Origin: Candidatus Bathyarchaeota archaeon | GTDB taxonomy: Archaea > Thermoproteota > Bathyarchaeia > 40CM-2-53-6 | Direction of reading: 5' to 3' | Length of the DNA stretch: 64,000 nt | NCBI GenBank assembly: GCA_005888735.1 | Contig: VBBN01000031.1 | Location: 56,096-120,095, forward strand | Part shown: positions 8,668 through 17,907 of the stretch, one piece after another | Layout of the letters: every line of letters starts with the position of its first letter | Position numbering within the stretch: the first letter of the stretch is position 1 | Made by a program: the position numbers and the translations under genes | The notes under the pieces: generated by a model | The model's database searches: none | Seen by the model: the letters and a program-made list of their open reading frames with translations, nothing else | Told to the model about the DNA's origin: nothing

Positions 8668-9876
8668 TTGAGCATCCCAACCCCAGACGAATACTTCGAT
8701 AGAATACACCGGGTCATCTCGGTCCTCGACGATGAGAACATCAAGATCATCAACACAATGAAGAAAAATGGACCTAGGAACCTCCAGGATGTTTCCCGAA
8801 AGTCAGGCGTTCCTTACCCAACAGTCTACACGCGCGTCAACAAGCTTGAAACCCAGGGTCTCCTCCGCACATGGGTGTACCCCAACTTTTCCCGAATAGG
8901 CCTCTCACGAGCGATGGTCCTACTCACAACCAGCCCGGGCCGCGAACTGCTCGCCCGCGACGCACTCAAGGTTCCAGGGTACTGGTTGCGAATCACCCGG
9001 TGCACAGGAGACTGCAACGGTTACTACTCGCTACACGCAGTCCCCGCCAACAACAAACAGGACTTTGAGCAGTACGTCGACCAAATAGTCTCTTCAGGCC
9101 TCGCCTCCGACAGCCGGATCCTGTGGCTCGACGAGTACACCTCCAACATTCCCAATTTTGAACACTTCGACCTCAAAAACGGAACATGGAAGTTCAGTTG
9201 GGCCTCCTGGCTCAAAGCGCTCACGCCAACCCAGAAGCCCAGGAAGAAAGCACCTGCTAACGCTGAGGGACAGGCAAACTATGACAAGAACGACCTGTTG
9301 ATATTGAAGGAGCTAATGAAAGACGCTCGCAAGAAACTCTCCGAGTTCGCCAAACTAATAGGAGTCACCCTGCCCGCGGCTAAGTACCGGTTCGACAATC
9401 TCCTCCGCAGAGGACTAGTCCAGGATTACGTTATAGACATCCTTCCCTACCCACCGGAAATATCCGACCTGTACGAAATGCGCCTCGACTTCAGAGACGA
9501 AGAAACGCTCCTCGCCGAGGAAAAAGTCCTACAGAGACTCCCATTCATCCTGGGATGCTCCAAAATCAGAGGCACCAACGCTGCGTCTGTGCGAGTCTTC
9601 CTTCCCCGTGGAGAATTGAACAACCTGTTGACCCTCTTGTCAGCCCTTGTCCGAAGAAAAATCCTAGACCGTTTCTCTTACCTAGTTTTCGATTTCATGA
9701 CAATTGAGGCCCAGACATTCTCATACGAGCACTATGCCAACGGGTCAGGGTGGCACTACGACAACCATGCAAACCTTGCCGGGCTCCGAAAGCTTGCCTC
9801 AAGCCTAGACAAGCAAGACCACACGGTTTCATTCACTGGCGGAGCGGCCTCGAGTTCAGTCCACTATTTCTATTAA
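8668..9876 (+). CDS. Large regulator with two Lrp/AsnC-like winged helices, paralog 1
   Basis: A 402-residue protein from a TTG start. The N-terminal third contains a winged helix of Lrp/AsnC type (DDENIKIINTMKKNG then RKSGVPYPTVYTRVNKLETQGLL), and a second winged helix follows after a basic linker (KLSEFAKLIGVTLPAAKYRFDNLLRRG). Between and after them are ferredoxin-like ligand-binding regions. The protein at 53914-55221 is a close paralog along the whole length. Such double-winged-helix proteins occur in thermoproteotal archaea; ligand and targets are unknown. AspS converges on its end. Confidence 0.8.
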   Translation: MSIPTPDEYFDRIHRVISVLDDENIKIINTMKKNGPRNLQDVSRKSGVPYPTVYTRVNKLETQGLLRTWVYPNFSRIGLSRAMVLLTTSPGRELLARDALKVPGYWLRITRCTGDCNGYYSLHAVPANNKQDFEQYVDQIVSSGLASDSRILWLDEYTSNIPNFEHFDLKNGTWKFSWASWLKALTPTQKPRKKAPANAEGQANYDKNDLLILKELMKDARKKLSEFAKLIGVTLPAAKYRFDNLLRRGLVQDYVIDILPYPPEISDLYEMRLDFRDEETLLAEEKVLQRLPFILGCSKIRGTNAASVRVFLPRGELNNLLTLLSALVRRKILDRFSYLVFDFMTIEAQTFSYEHYANGSGWHYDNHANLAGLRKLASSLDKQDHTVSFTGGAASSSVHYFY

Positions 9877-9929
9877 GTCCAATATTGCGAGATGGACACG
9901 GCAACCCGTCCCCGCGGGTCAGGCAGCTG

Positions 9930-11252
9930 CTAAGGGGTCAATCTGTTGCGGTCCCGGGGGAACATGGTAGCCTCCCGGATATTCGCACGACCTGTAATCT
10001 TCATGGTTAACCGTTCAAGGCCTATAGACCATCCCGCGTGATAGGGTGCACCGTATCGAAACGCGTCAATATAAGCCTTGAAACCCTCAGGATCCAATCC
10101 TTTTGCGCTCAGCTGTTTCGCGAGAAGGTCCGGCAGATGGATCCGCTGTGTGCCTGAAGCAATCTCCAGCCCCTCGTAAATCACGTCGAAAGCACGGCAT
10201 GTCTTGCCATTTTGATCCGGCATAGCGTAGAACGCCTTCAGCTCGACCGGCCAGTCCACCACGAAGAAGATACTCTCGCCTAGCAGGTCAGACAGCCTCT
10301 TCTCCTGGGTCTTCGAGAAATCGTCTCCGACCCGAATTTCCTCGCCCCCCTTCTGAAGCAGAGCTATTGCTTCTTCGTATTTTACCCGCTTCAACGGGAG
10401 CCGAACGGGTTCCAGTTTTCGGCCTAGTCTCTTCAACTCCGCTCCGCAGGAGCTCCGCACACTCTCAACACACTTAGCAAGGAACTCTTCCAATGTAGCC
10501 ATTGCTTCCTGGTCTGTAGCGAATGATTGTTCAATGTCCATCTGTCGAACCTCGTTGAGATGGGTGGGTTGTTCAAACTTCTCGGCCCTGAACACCGGTA
10601 GGACCGCGAAGACCTTCTCGAAGGATATCGCGCACATTTGCTTGTAGAGTTGGGGTGACTGTGCGAGAAAGGCGTCCTTCTCAAAATATTTGAGACTGAA
10701 CAGTTCAGCGCCGCCTTCACTGGCTGACGCGATGATCACTGGCGGCTGGATTTCCATGTAGCCTCGCCCGGAAAAGAAGTCTCTGAAAGAACTTAGAATC
10801 AGCGATTGTATTCTGAACACCGCACGCGACTCTTCGCTTCGAAAATCGAGGAATCGCCAGTTGAGGCGCGTATCGAGGAGTGTGTTCTGGACCCCCCGGG
10901 GGTCGAGGGGCAAAGGGGTGCCTGACCGGACGATGACCTCTATCTCGGTGGGTATGACTTCGAGACCTGCCTTGGCAATCTTGCTAGGTACGACTGTTCC
11001 TTTGACTGAGACGACATCTTCTTGGTGGAGGGTTCCGATCTCTTTGAGAACGTTGGCCGGTGTCTTTGACTTGGGGGCTGCGACTTGGGCAATTCCTTCC
11101 ATGTCCCTGAGAAGGAGGAAGGCTATGCCGCCGAGAGCCCTCACGTCATGAACCCAGCCGGTTAGTACGACCTCCTTGTTCATCTGTTCGTTTAGCTGGG
11201 ATGTTAGACGGGTTCTTTTCAGACGAGTGGTGACGGTCGGGTCGATTGTCAT
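9930..11252 (-). CDS. aspS: Aspartyl-tRNA synthetase, archaeal type
   Basis: A class IIb synthetase of 440 residues: N-terminal OB-fold anticodon-binding domain (residues about 25-110) and class II catalytic core with motif 2 (FRAEKFEQPTHLNEVRQMD) and motif 3 (GWSIGLERLTM). In the anticodon domain H35 (GWVHDVR) and P89 (GTVVPSK) fall where I expect the residues that separate discriminating (Trp/Lys) from non-discriminating (His/Pro) archaeal AspRS. If so, it charges both tRNA-Asp and tRNA-Asn and the cell needs GatCAB. Divergent from apgM. Confidence 0.95.
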   Translation of the reverse strand: MTIDPTVTTRLKRTRLTSQLNEQMNKEVVLTGWVHDVRALGGIAFLLLRDMEGIAQVAAPKSKTPANVLKEIGTLHQEDVVSVKGTVVPSKIAKAGLEVIPTEIEVIVRSGTPLPLDPRGVQNTLLDTRLNWRFLDFRSEESRAVFRIQSLILSSFRDFFSGRGYMEIQPPVIIASASEGGAELFSLKYFEKDAFLAQSPQLYKQMCAISFEKVFAVLPVFRAEKFEQPTHLNEVRQMDIEQSFATDQEAMATLEEFLAKCVESVRSSCGAELKRLGRKLEPVRLPLKRVKYEEAIALLQKGGEEIRVGDDFSKTQEKRLSDLLGESIFFVVDWPVELKAFYAMPDQNGKTCRAFDVIYEGLEIASGTQRIHLPDLLAKQLSAKGLDPEGFKAYIDAFRYGAPYHAGWSIGLERLTMKITGRANIREATMFPRDRNRLTP

Positions 11253-11331
11253 TGCTTGCGCGGTAACAGCCCTGTTTGCTTTTCATTTAGAACTTCTTTA
11301 GTAGCCCCACGACGAGGCCAACAGAGCCCCG

Positions 11332-12588
11332 TTGCCGCCAATCGTGATGGTTGTCCTCGACGGTGCGGGAGACAAGCCCGGTCCAGAAGAGACACCTCTC
11401 GAGGCAGCCAAGACCCCAAACTTAGACACTCTCACGGAAAATGGAAGCCTGGGCAAGCTCTACACGGTAGGGAAAGGGGTAGCTCCCGAGAGCGACGCTG
11501 GAGTATTCTCCCTACTAGGCTATGACCCTCTGAAGACTCATTTGTCAAGGGGCGTTGTTGAGGCTCTCGGGGCCGCGGTCGGATTCAGAAACGGAGACCT
11601 TGCTCTGAGAGCGGGGTTCGCAACTGTGGAGGATGGAAGGCTTGTGGATCGGAGGGCGGGACGAAACCTCTCCATGGAGGAGGCTCTCCAACTGGGCGCC
11701 TCGATCAACCAGGGTGTCCATCTCAAAGACCGAACCGAATTCAACTTCAAACCCACCGTCGGGCACAGAGCAGTCGCGATCTTCCACTCCACAAGTCGCA
11801 AGTTCTCTGGTGAGATTTCCAACTTCGATCCAGCCTATGTCAGGAAAGGAATAATCAGCATCGCAGTTTCAGGAAAGGGACCATATGAGATTCCGAAATG
11901 CGTCCCGCTTGACGGATCTGAGGAAGCTGTCAGGACCGCTGCACTAGCTAATGAGTTCGGCTTCAAAGCCTTCCAGGTGCTCGATCATCACCCCGTGAAT
12001 GAGAACCGCAGAAAACGAGGATGGCTCCCGGCCAATTTCATCCTGATGCGAGACGCTGGCACATCGATGCCACTTGTCCCGCGCTTCAAGGAGAAGTGGG
12101 GATTGGAGAGTTTGATGATAGCCGATCTACCAGCGGAGCTAGGTATCGGCAAACTGCTTGGAATGACTGTCGAAGAATTAGCGCCAGGGTCTCAAGTCGA
12201 GGACTATCGCAAGAGGGCTGAGTTGGTGCTCGGAAGAATGGGACGGTTCGACTTTGTGTATGTTCATCTAAAGGGCCCTGATGAGCCCGGGCATGATGGT
12301 CTGTTTCTCGACAAGATCCGGAGAATTGAGGACATTGACAGGGGTTTCTTTTCAGCACTCGTGAAGAGCCGAGTCTGGGAGAAGTGTGTTCTCTGCGTTA
12401 CTTGCGATCATTCGACCCCGTGGAGGGAGAAGGGACATAGTGACTATCCTGTTCCTTTGCTGTTTGTTGGACCACAGTTCTCTGGAGACGGCTCTCGAAG
12501 GTTCACCGAGACACAGGCTGAGAAGGGGGGTTTGGGGATGTTTGAGAAGGGTTCGCTGCTACTAGAAAGGCTTACCGATCGCTCTTAG
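11332..12588 (+). CDS. apgM: 2,3-bisphosphoglycerate-independent phosphoglycerate mutase, archaeal type
   Basis: Interconverts 3- and 2-phosphoglycerate in glycolysis/gluconeogenesis. The 418 residues from a TTG start match the archaeal ApgM branch of the alkaline phosphatase superfamily: VVLDGAGDKP at the N-terminus, the active-site region APESDAGVFSLLGYDP, the metal-binding HLKGPDEPGHDG and the C-terminal CDHSTPW with GHSDYPVPLL. With pyruvate kinase (13613) and enolase (33982) it supplies three successive lower-glycolytic steps in this window, though not in one operon. Confidence 0.93.
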   Translation: MPPIVMVVLDGAGDKPGPEETPLEAAKTPNLDTLTENGSLGKLYTVGKGVAPESDAGVFSLLGYDPLKTHLSRGVVEALGAAVGFRNGDLALRAGFATVEDGRLVDRRAGRNLSMEEALQLGASINQGVHLKDRTEFNFKPTVGHRAVAIFHSTSRKFSGEISNFDPAYVRKGIISIAVSGKGPYEIPKCVPLDGSEEAVRTAALANEFGFKAFQVLDHHPVNENRRKRGWLPANFILMRDAGTSMPLVPRFKEKWGLESLMIADLPAELGIGKLLGMTVEELAPGSQVEDYRKRAELVLGRMGRFDFVYVHLKGPDEPGHDGLFLDKIRRIEDIDRGFFSALVKSRVWEKCVLCVTCDHSTPWREKGHSDYPVPLLFVGPQFSGDGSRRFTETQAEKGGLGMFEKGSLLLERLTDRS

Positions 12589-12607
12589 TAGTTGCGTGTC
12601 TCCCTTG

Positions 12608-13504
12608 TCAGATTGATATTCCCAGAAACCCACCTATGAGATTCCCGACTATGTAGAGGGCAACGCTTGCCGCCAGGATTACCGCGGCAATCTCGCCAAA
12701 CTGCCGGGTAAAGACCCTGTTGGAAATGACAGTGTCATAGTATGTGATCAGTGCTACGAGGACCATCCCAACGATTAGGCTGCTGGCAAGGGCAACTGGT
12801 TGGTTTTTGGTGAGGAAGTAGGGCGTGGCTAGGAGGAAGGCTGTAATCATGTAGGAGACTCCGGTGTAGACGGCCGATTTCTGGGCGCTCCCCTCGAAGC
12901 CCTGTTTGGCCTGCGCGAAGGCTGCTGTTGCCATGGCGATGCTCGCCGCCATTCCCGCGATGACTCCTGCTAGCCCTGCGAGTTCTGTCTTCTTGTAGAT
13001 GCCCAGGCTGCCCGCGTGTATTCCTGCGACCTCGACGACTGCGTCAGCTAAGCCTAGAACGATGAAGCTCATGTACTTGACGCGTCCCTCTTGGATTCCG
13101 CCAATGAGGTAGTTTTCATGTTCCCGCTCATCCTTGACCATGCTGTCGAACCGGGGCCTGTCATGGGAGGGTATCTGTTCCGCGACTTGCTCGTATTTTC
13201 GTATGACGTCCTCCTCGTGGCGTTCGAGGAATTTCATGGTGAAGGTGAGGCCGAGGAGGAGGCGCACTAAGAGGACCAAGCTGACTCTAAGTCTGTTGAC
13301 ACTCACCTTAGCTTCGGGAGCATAGGCCTTCCAGAACTCATAGTGTGCCCGTTCTGTCTCGGCGAGGGTCTTTAGTGCGTCTTTGAACTGCTGTTTCCTC
13401 TCATGGTTTGAGAGGGCCTGGTAGACCATGCAGTCCGTGTATTCGTCCCGCAGGGAGGATTCAGCCACCATCCGAAACTGTTCAGGGGCGAGAGACTGCT
13501 GCAT
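12608..13504 (-). CDS. Ferritin-like domain fused to VIT1/CCC1-type Fe/Mn transporter
   Basis: A 298-residue two-part protein. Residues 1-135 form a helical rubrerythrin-like domain with carboxylate/His motifs spaced as in diiron ferritins (RDEYTD, ETERAHYEFW, ERHEEDV, DEREHENYL). Residues about 140-298 are a five-helix membrane domain of the vacuolar iron transporter family (LGLADAVVEVAGIHAG, VIAGMAASIAMA). Family knowledge indicates iron or manganese sequestration or efflux, with the soluble domain acting as a metal sensor or gate. It converges on apgM and is followed upstream by pyruvate kinase on the same strand. Confidence 0.88.
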   Translation of the reverse strand: MQQSLAPEQFRMVAESSLRDEYTDCMVYQALSNHERKQQFKDALKTLAETERAHYEFWKAYAPEAKVSVNRLRVSLVLLVRLLLGLTFTMKFLERHEEDVIRKYEQVAEQIPSHDRPRFDSMVKDEREHENYLIGGIQEGRVKYMSFIVLGLADAVVEVAGIHAGSLGIYKKTELAGLAGVIAGMAASIAMATAAFAQAKQGFEGSAQKSAVYTGVSYMITAFLLATPYFLTKNQPVALASSLIVGMVLVALITYYDTVISNRVFTRQFGEIAAVILAASVALYIVGNLIGGFLGISI

Positions 13505-13612
13505 TGCTCGATGTCAGGCTCTCGCTACTATGAAAGCTTCTCCCCCTCAGGACCGTGCATCCTAAACTCTCCACCCGGGGCTGTCCTTCGAAGGGGCCAG
13601 GGTGTTTCCGGC

Positions 13613-15100
13613 CTAGCTTATCGTTTGAACTTTTACAAGGTCTGTACGCCCGGTGGGACCTTTAGGGTCTCCTGCAACGATGACGATCCTGTCCCCCTTT
13701 TTCGCATAACCTAGGGACTTGATTGCTCTCTCAGCATTGTGAAAGATTGCCTCCATTGAATCGCCCTCTGGGCCAAGGAGCGCGCGTACACCCCATGAAA
13801 GGTTCAGCTGGCGTTGGACTTTCTCCGACGGAGTCAGCGCAACTATCGGGAGGGAGGGATGGTATTTCGACACTCGTCGAGCGGTCTGTCCGCTTCTCGT
13901 TGGGGTAACGATTGCTGAAGCCGACACTTCGAGCGCAGTCTCGCATCCGGCCAGGGCAAGCGCGTCTTCTTGGCTACGTTCGTGCCATGCGCGTCTAGCA
14001 GGAGTGATTTCCTGGGGAAGGTATTTCTCGGTCTCATGGGCGACTCGGCTGAGCACTTCCACGGCCTCCAATGGGTACTTTCCGACAGCAGTCTCTTCCG
14101 AGAGCATAACAGCATCAGTCCCGTCTATGATCGCGTTCGCGACGTCTGCGACCTCGGCTCTGGTTGGGGAAGGCTGTGTGACCATCGACTCGAGCATTTG
14201 TGTCGCTGTTATGACAGGTTTGCCCGCTTTGTTGGCCTCGTGAATTATTCTCTTCTGGATTATTGGGACGCGTTCAATGGTAAGTTCTACTCCGAGGTCT
14301 CCTCTTGCCACCATTACCCCGTCCGCCTCTCTAACAATCGACTCGAGGTTTTCAACAGCCTCACGCTTCTCAATCTTGGCGATAACAAAGACTCTGTGCC
14401 CGAAGTCTGCGGCAGCTTTCCTTGCGGCGGCGATATCCTCTGGTTTCTGAACGAAGGAGACTCCGATGATGTCTGTCCCCTGTTCGAGTCCGAACTGGAG
14501 GTGTTTCTTGTCCTCTTCTGTGACTGCGGGAAGTCTCATTCTGAGCCTAGGAAGGTTGACGCCTTTTCCAGAGGTCAGGTCTCCCCCGTTGAGGACGCGT
14601 CCTAGTACTTCATCGCGGCTAGTTCTGAGCACTTCGATTCTAATGGAGCCATCAGCTAGGAATATTGCGTCCCCCTTCTTGACCGCTTTTGGCAGCCCGG
14701 GGTAGGAGATGGGAATCTTCGCTTTTGCAGACGCAGCCTTGGTCGTCAGTGTAACTTGGTCGTGTCGTTTCAAGTGCAGTGGTTCCAAGGAGAGCTTTCC
14801 CACGCGGAGCTTGGGACCAGGAAGGTCCTGAAGAATGGCTACTGGATGCTGAAGTCTACGGCTGACCTCTCTGATCGTTCTAATGTCTCGAGATTGTTCC
14901 TCTTGAGTTCCGTGAGCGAAGTTCAGCCGGAGGACATCTGCTCCAGCATGTATCATCTTGCTCAAAATCACACGAGAGTTTGAAGCCGGCCCGACTGTGC
15001 AGACTATCTTGGTCGCAATCCTACTAGCTCCTGTGTCGCTCAAATCTCCTCCCACCACACTCCTAATTACGAAATCTGTGGGCATTTTCACTCTTGCCAT
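13613..15100 (-). CDS. pyk: Pyruvate kinase
   Basis: Converts phosphoenolpyruvate and ADP to pyruvate and ATP. The 495-residue protein carries KIVCTVGPAS and LRLNFAHG near the N-terminus, the catalytic VFVIAKIEKREAVENL lysine region, MVARGDLGVEL, PVITATQMLESM and DGTDAVMLSEETAVGKYP, followed by a complete C-terminal domain. The start at 15100 gives about 28 extra residues before the first strand, so a later start is possible. It is divergent from the VOC gene. Confidence 0.95.
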   Translation of the reverse strand: MARVKMPTDFVIRSVVGGDLSDTGASRIATKIVCTVGPASNSRVILSKMIHAGADVLRLNFAHGTQEEQSRDIRTIREVSRRLQHPVAILQDLPGPKLRVGKLSLEPLHLKRHDQVTLTTKAASAKAKIPISYPGLPKAVKKGDAIFLADGSIRIEVLRTSRDEVLGRVLNGGDLTSGKGVNLPRLRMRLPAVTEEDKKHLQFGLEQGTDIIGVSFVQKPEDIAAARKAAADFGHRVFVIAKIEKREAVENLESIVREADGVMVARGDLGVELTIERVPIIQKRIIHEANKAGKPVITATQMLESMVTQPSPTRAEVADVANAIIDGTDAVMLSEETAVGKYPLEAVEVLSRVAHETEKYLPQEITPARRAWHERSQEDALALAGCETALEVSASAIVTPTRSGQTARRVSKYHPSLPIVALTPSEKVQRQLNLSWGVRALLGPEGDSMEAIFHNAERAIKSLGYAKKGDRIVIVAGDPKGPTGRTDLVKVQTIS

Positions 15101-15174
15101 TCCTCAAGAACCCTGCCATTCGTGTTCAGGCTGGAAAGGAAGCCTTAGGAGACCCCAGAAACACTCGTGCTTCA

Positions 15175-16194
15175 TTGGATCCGGTCATCAAAAGCCTGCA
15201 CCATATTACCGCGATCACCTCGGACGCAGCCGAGGCCATCAGGTTCTACACCCGAATCCTAGGGCTTCATCTAGTAAAGAAAACGGTCAACTTCGACGAC
15301 CCGACAGCTTACCATCTCTACTTCGGAGACGAAAAAGGGACGCCAGGCACGATTCTGACCCTTTTCGACTGGGGACCAAGCATCAACCGAGGAAGCCTAG
15401 GTGCAGGGGTCACCCACCACTTGGCTTTCGCCACAGAAAACGACGAGACTCTGCTCAAGTGGAAGACCCGCCTCGAACAATACAAGATACCGGTAGAGGG
15501 GCCTTTCAACCGTAAAGCGGGCAGGTCAATCTATCTCCTTGACCCGGATGGGCTCATCATAGAAATCGCAACACCGGAAACTGACGGATACTCTGACGAT
15601 GAGAATCCAGAGCCATCTCTCTTCTCCAGACGCAAGACGCTACCTCGAGTAATTGGAGCCAAAGAAGCGTTTGATCCAGGGATTCAACTTCTAGGGCTTC
15701 AGCATGCCACAGCGATAGCTACCGCTCCATCTCACTCGACGCAATTCTACAAGGATACTCTGGGTGCGACTCTTGCTCCTGAAACGAAACGGGAGAGACG
15801 AGTGAGTTGGCAATGGTTTCTTGGACAGAACCGTGGGTCCGCAAATTTCCTGAGCTTCATCGAGTCCAGCTCAGCCAACCAGGGCCTCGTCGGCGCTGGC
15901 ACCGTTCACCACATTGCCTTCGCCATAGACGACGAAGAGGAACAGACCGAGTGGAGGACGAGGCTGCTGAACAGAGGGGTAAGAGTAACAGCCGTTTTGG
16001 ACAGGAAATATTTCAAGTCCATCTACTTCAGAGAGCCAAACGGAATACTACTGGAAATCGCCACAATTCCTCCAGGCTTCACCGTGGACGAGCCGCCTGG
16101 CCATCTGGGACGTTCGCTCACCTTGCCTGAATGGTTGGAAGCGAGACGGCCTTTCATCGAGGCCTCCCTCAAACCAATCGGGCCCATCGACTAG
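15175..16194 (+). CDS. Two-domain VOC protein, ring-cleaving dioxygenase-like
   Basis: A tandem vicinal-oxygen-chelate protein. Each half begins with the hallmark strand (SLHHITAIT and LQHATAIAT) and contains an internal HHxAFA motif (THHLAFAT, VHHIAFAI) and ExxTP-like metal ligands (LIIEIATPE, ILLEIATIP). It resembles the MhqO/PcpA group of hydroquinone dioxygenases, which need Fe(II). TTG at 15175 is chosen because the fold begins at IKSLHH and the upstream ATG at 15094 overlaps the pyk start. Substrate not determinable. Confidence 0.85.
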   Translation: MDPVIKSLHHITAITSDAAEAIRFYTRILGLHLVKKTVNFDDPTAYHLYFGDEKGTPGTILTLFDWGPSINRGSLGAGVTHHLAFATENDETLLKWKTRLEQYKIPVEGPFNRKAGRSIYLLDPDGLIIEIATPETDGYSDDENPEPSLFSRRKTLPRVIGAKEAFDPGIQLLGLQHATAIATAPSHSTQFYKDTLGATLAPETKRERRVSWQWFLGQNRGSANFLSFIESSSANQGLVGAGTVHHIAFAIDDEEEQTEWRTRLLNRGVRVTAVLDRKYFKSIYFREPNGILLEIATIPPGFTVDEPPGHLGRSLTLPEWLEARRPFIEASLKPIGPID

Positions 16195-16283
16195 CAAGAG
16201 TGGTTGAACTGGAGGTGGATGTCCAAAGCCTTTATTGACACCTCAATCGGCGAGACTTCTTCAACTTTCGAGGAAGCAAGGAT

Positions 16284-16646
16284 ATGCAACATCGGGCACC
16301 CACAAACCCGGAGTTGGCCGACACAATAGGCTTTCTCAAACGTAAAGGCCGGCAGACTCAGACCCCACTCTGGACGGCTGTTGCAGACTACCTCGGAAAG
16401 TCGCGCCGGAGCCGTGTAGTTCTCAATCTCGGCCAGGTGTCCCGGCATGCGAGCGAAGGGGATACGGTGGTCGTGCCTGGCAAGGTTTTGAGTTCGGGTG
16501 ACCCAGCCCCGAAACTTACCATTGCTGCTTTCAAGTTCTCGCCACGAGCTCTGCTGAAGGTCGAGAAAGCGGGTGGAAGGTGCATACCGATCTCTAGACT
16601 TGTCGAGGAGAATCCTTCAGGGACCAAGGTCAAACTCCTCCGTTAA
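16284..16646 (+). CDS. rpl18e: Large ribosomal subunit protein L18e
   Basis: A 120-residue ribosomal protein specific to archaea and eukaryotes. The NPELADTIGFLKRKGR start, VVLNLGQVSRHASEGDTVVVPGKVL and KFSPRALLKVEKAG segments are diagnostic. In many archaea the gene heads a cluster with L13, S9 and RNA polymerase subunits; here no such neighbours are present. A tRNA gene follows 78 bases downstream. Confidence 0.93.
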   Translation: MQHRAPTNPELADTIGFLKRKGRQTQTPLWTAVADYLGKSRRSRVVLNLGQVSRHASEGDTVVVPGKVLSSGDPAPKLTIAAFKFSPRALLKVEKAGGRCIPISRLVEENPSGTKVKLLR

Positions 16647-16724
16647 TGAGGAGCAACGAGCTGGGATTTTTTTCGAGGTTTCTTCCCAAGACGAAATATA
16701 CCTTCACAGAATTGCCAACAGGCT

Positions 16725-16818
16725 GGGCCGGTAGTCCAGCCTGGTAAGCTATTCACGGCACAGAACGGACGTCGCCCTCACACGGCGAAGGTCGTGGGTT
16801 CAAATCCCTCCCGGCCCA
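16725..16818 (+). tRNA. tRNA-Val (CAC) with a 19-base D-loop insertion
   Basis: Acceptor arms GGGCCGG (16725-16731) and CCGGCCC (16811-16817) pair perfectly. The anticodon arm is TCGCC-CTCACAC-GGCGA with anticodon CAC at 16779-16781. The D-stem GTCC (16734-16737) pairs with GGAC (16767-16770) but the D-loop holds about 19 extra bases (16748-16766) beyond a normal AGCCTGGTAA. I read this as a non-canonical archaeal intron. The T-stem has one T-T mismatch. Discriminator A is followed by an encoded CCA. AT-rich sequence near 16694-16700 may be the TATA box. Confidence 0.85.
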
Positions 16819-16849
16819 CCATTAACGAGCTAGATAGAAGAGCAAGACA

Positions 16850-17461
16850 ATGGTCAGCCTCGACACCTTTCCAGTCGAACTATTGAAGGCAACAGTCGCC
16901 CTCTTCGTCATAGTGGACCCTCTCGGGCCGGTCCCGATCTTCGCAAACCTCACGAAGGACTTGAGCCCACAGGAAAAACGTCGGATCTTCAGAACCGCCG
17001 CGGTTGTTGGTGCCATCCTGCTCGCGGCGTTTGCGCTGGCTGGCCAAGAACTTCTTTTACTGTTCGGTATCTCGCTTCCGAGTTTTCAGATCGCAGGTGG
17101 ACTCGTGCTCTTGTTACTTTCTATCGAGATCATCTTCAGAGGAGAACGTTCCGATAAGCTGGCTCTCGCCTCAGTTGACGAGACGGCCGTGTTTCCTATC
17201 GCGTTTCCTCTTCTTGTCGGGCCGGGCGCAATTACGTCTATCATGATTTCCATTCAGTCACAAGGGGTGGAGATAGCTCTGGTGTCGATCGCGATCGTTA
17301 TGTTTCTGAGCTGGGTTGTTCTTCGCTCCACTGACAGAATCTACAAATTGCTAGGGAGGACTGGGGCGGCCGTTATTGCTAGGGTGATGGCGTTGTTTAT
17401 AGCTGCAATTGCAATTCAGTATGTTCTTGCCGGGATTCGATTCTATTATCCTCCCGCGTAG
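16850..17461 (+). CDS. MarC-family integral membrane protein
   Basis: A 203-residue membrane protein with about six hydrophobic helices. The VIVDPLGPVPIF motif near the N-terminus and PIAFPLLVGPGAIT in the middle are signatures of the MarC/UPF0056 family. Despite the name, a role in multidrug resistance is not supported for the family and the function is unknown. The start lies about 30 bases after tRNA-Val. Confidence 0.9.
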   Translation: MVSLDTFPVELLKATVALFVIVDPLGPVPIFANLTKDLSPQEKRRIFRTAAVVGAILLAAFALAGQELLLLFGISLPSFQIAGGLVLLLLSIEIIFRGERSDKLALASVDETAVFPIAFPLLVGPGAITSIMISIQSQGVEIALVSIAIVMFLSWVVLRSTDRIYKLLGRTGAAVIARVMALFIAAIAIQYVLAGIRFYYPPA

Positions 17462-17482
17462 AGGGGAGATTCAATGCCTCGC

Positions 17483-17836
17483 CTAGAGTTTGGCGAGGCC
17501 CATCTTCTTGAGTTGTTTGTACGCGATGAACACGACTAGGGCGATTACTAGAAAGTTGATGATACTGGAGAGGAAGTCGCCGTAGGCGAATGTTACCTGT
17601 TTTCCGGATAGTGTTGTGTTTGTGGAGTAGCCTAGTGTAGAGAGGTCTCCAGGAAGAACCAGTCCGATGAGCGGGTTGATAATGTCCTTGACCAGGTCTG
17701 AGACGAGCTTTCCCGAGGCGAGACCTATGACGAAGCCGATGGCGAGGCCAATAACCCCGAAGGCTTGAAGAAAGTCGACGAATTCCTTGAAGAAGCCCTT
17801 CTTGGATTCTGACGCCTTATCCATCTTGTCGGCCAT
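17483..17836 (-). CDS. mscL: Large-conductance mechanosensitive channel MscL
   Basis: A 117-residue protein with the MscL layout: amphipathic N-terminal helix (KGFFKEFVDFLQAFGV), first membrane helix with the gate-lining glycines (IGLAIGFVIGLASGKLVSDLVKDIINPLIG), a short periplasmic loop and a second membrane helix ending in a charged tail. It opens under membrane tension to release osmolytes. The C-terminal cytoplasmic helix is short compared with bacterial MscL. It converges on MarC. Confidence 0.9.
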   Translation of the reverse strand: MADKMDKASESKKGFFKEFVDFLQAFGVIGLAIGFVIGLASGKLVSDLVKDIINPLIGLVLPGDLSTLGYSTNTTLSGKQVTFAYGDFLSSIINFLVIALVVFIAYKQLKKMGLAKL

Positions 17837-17907
17837 GGGCTAACGAGATTCGGGGGCTCTGCTTAAAGATTAGAATCGTGCTCGAGGAACAAGTCCTCTG
17901 GTTCACT

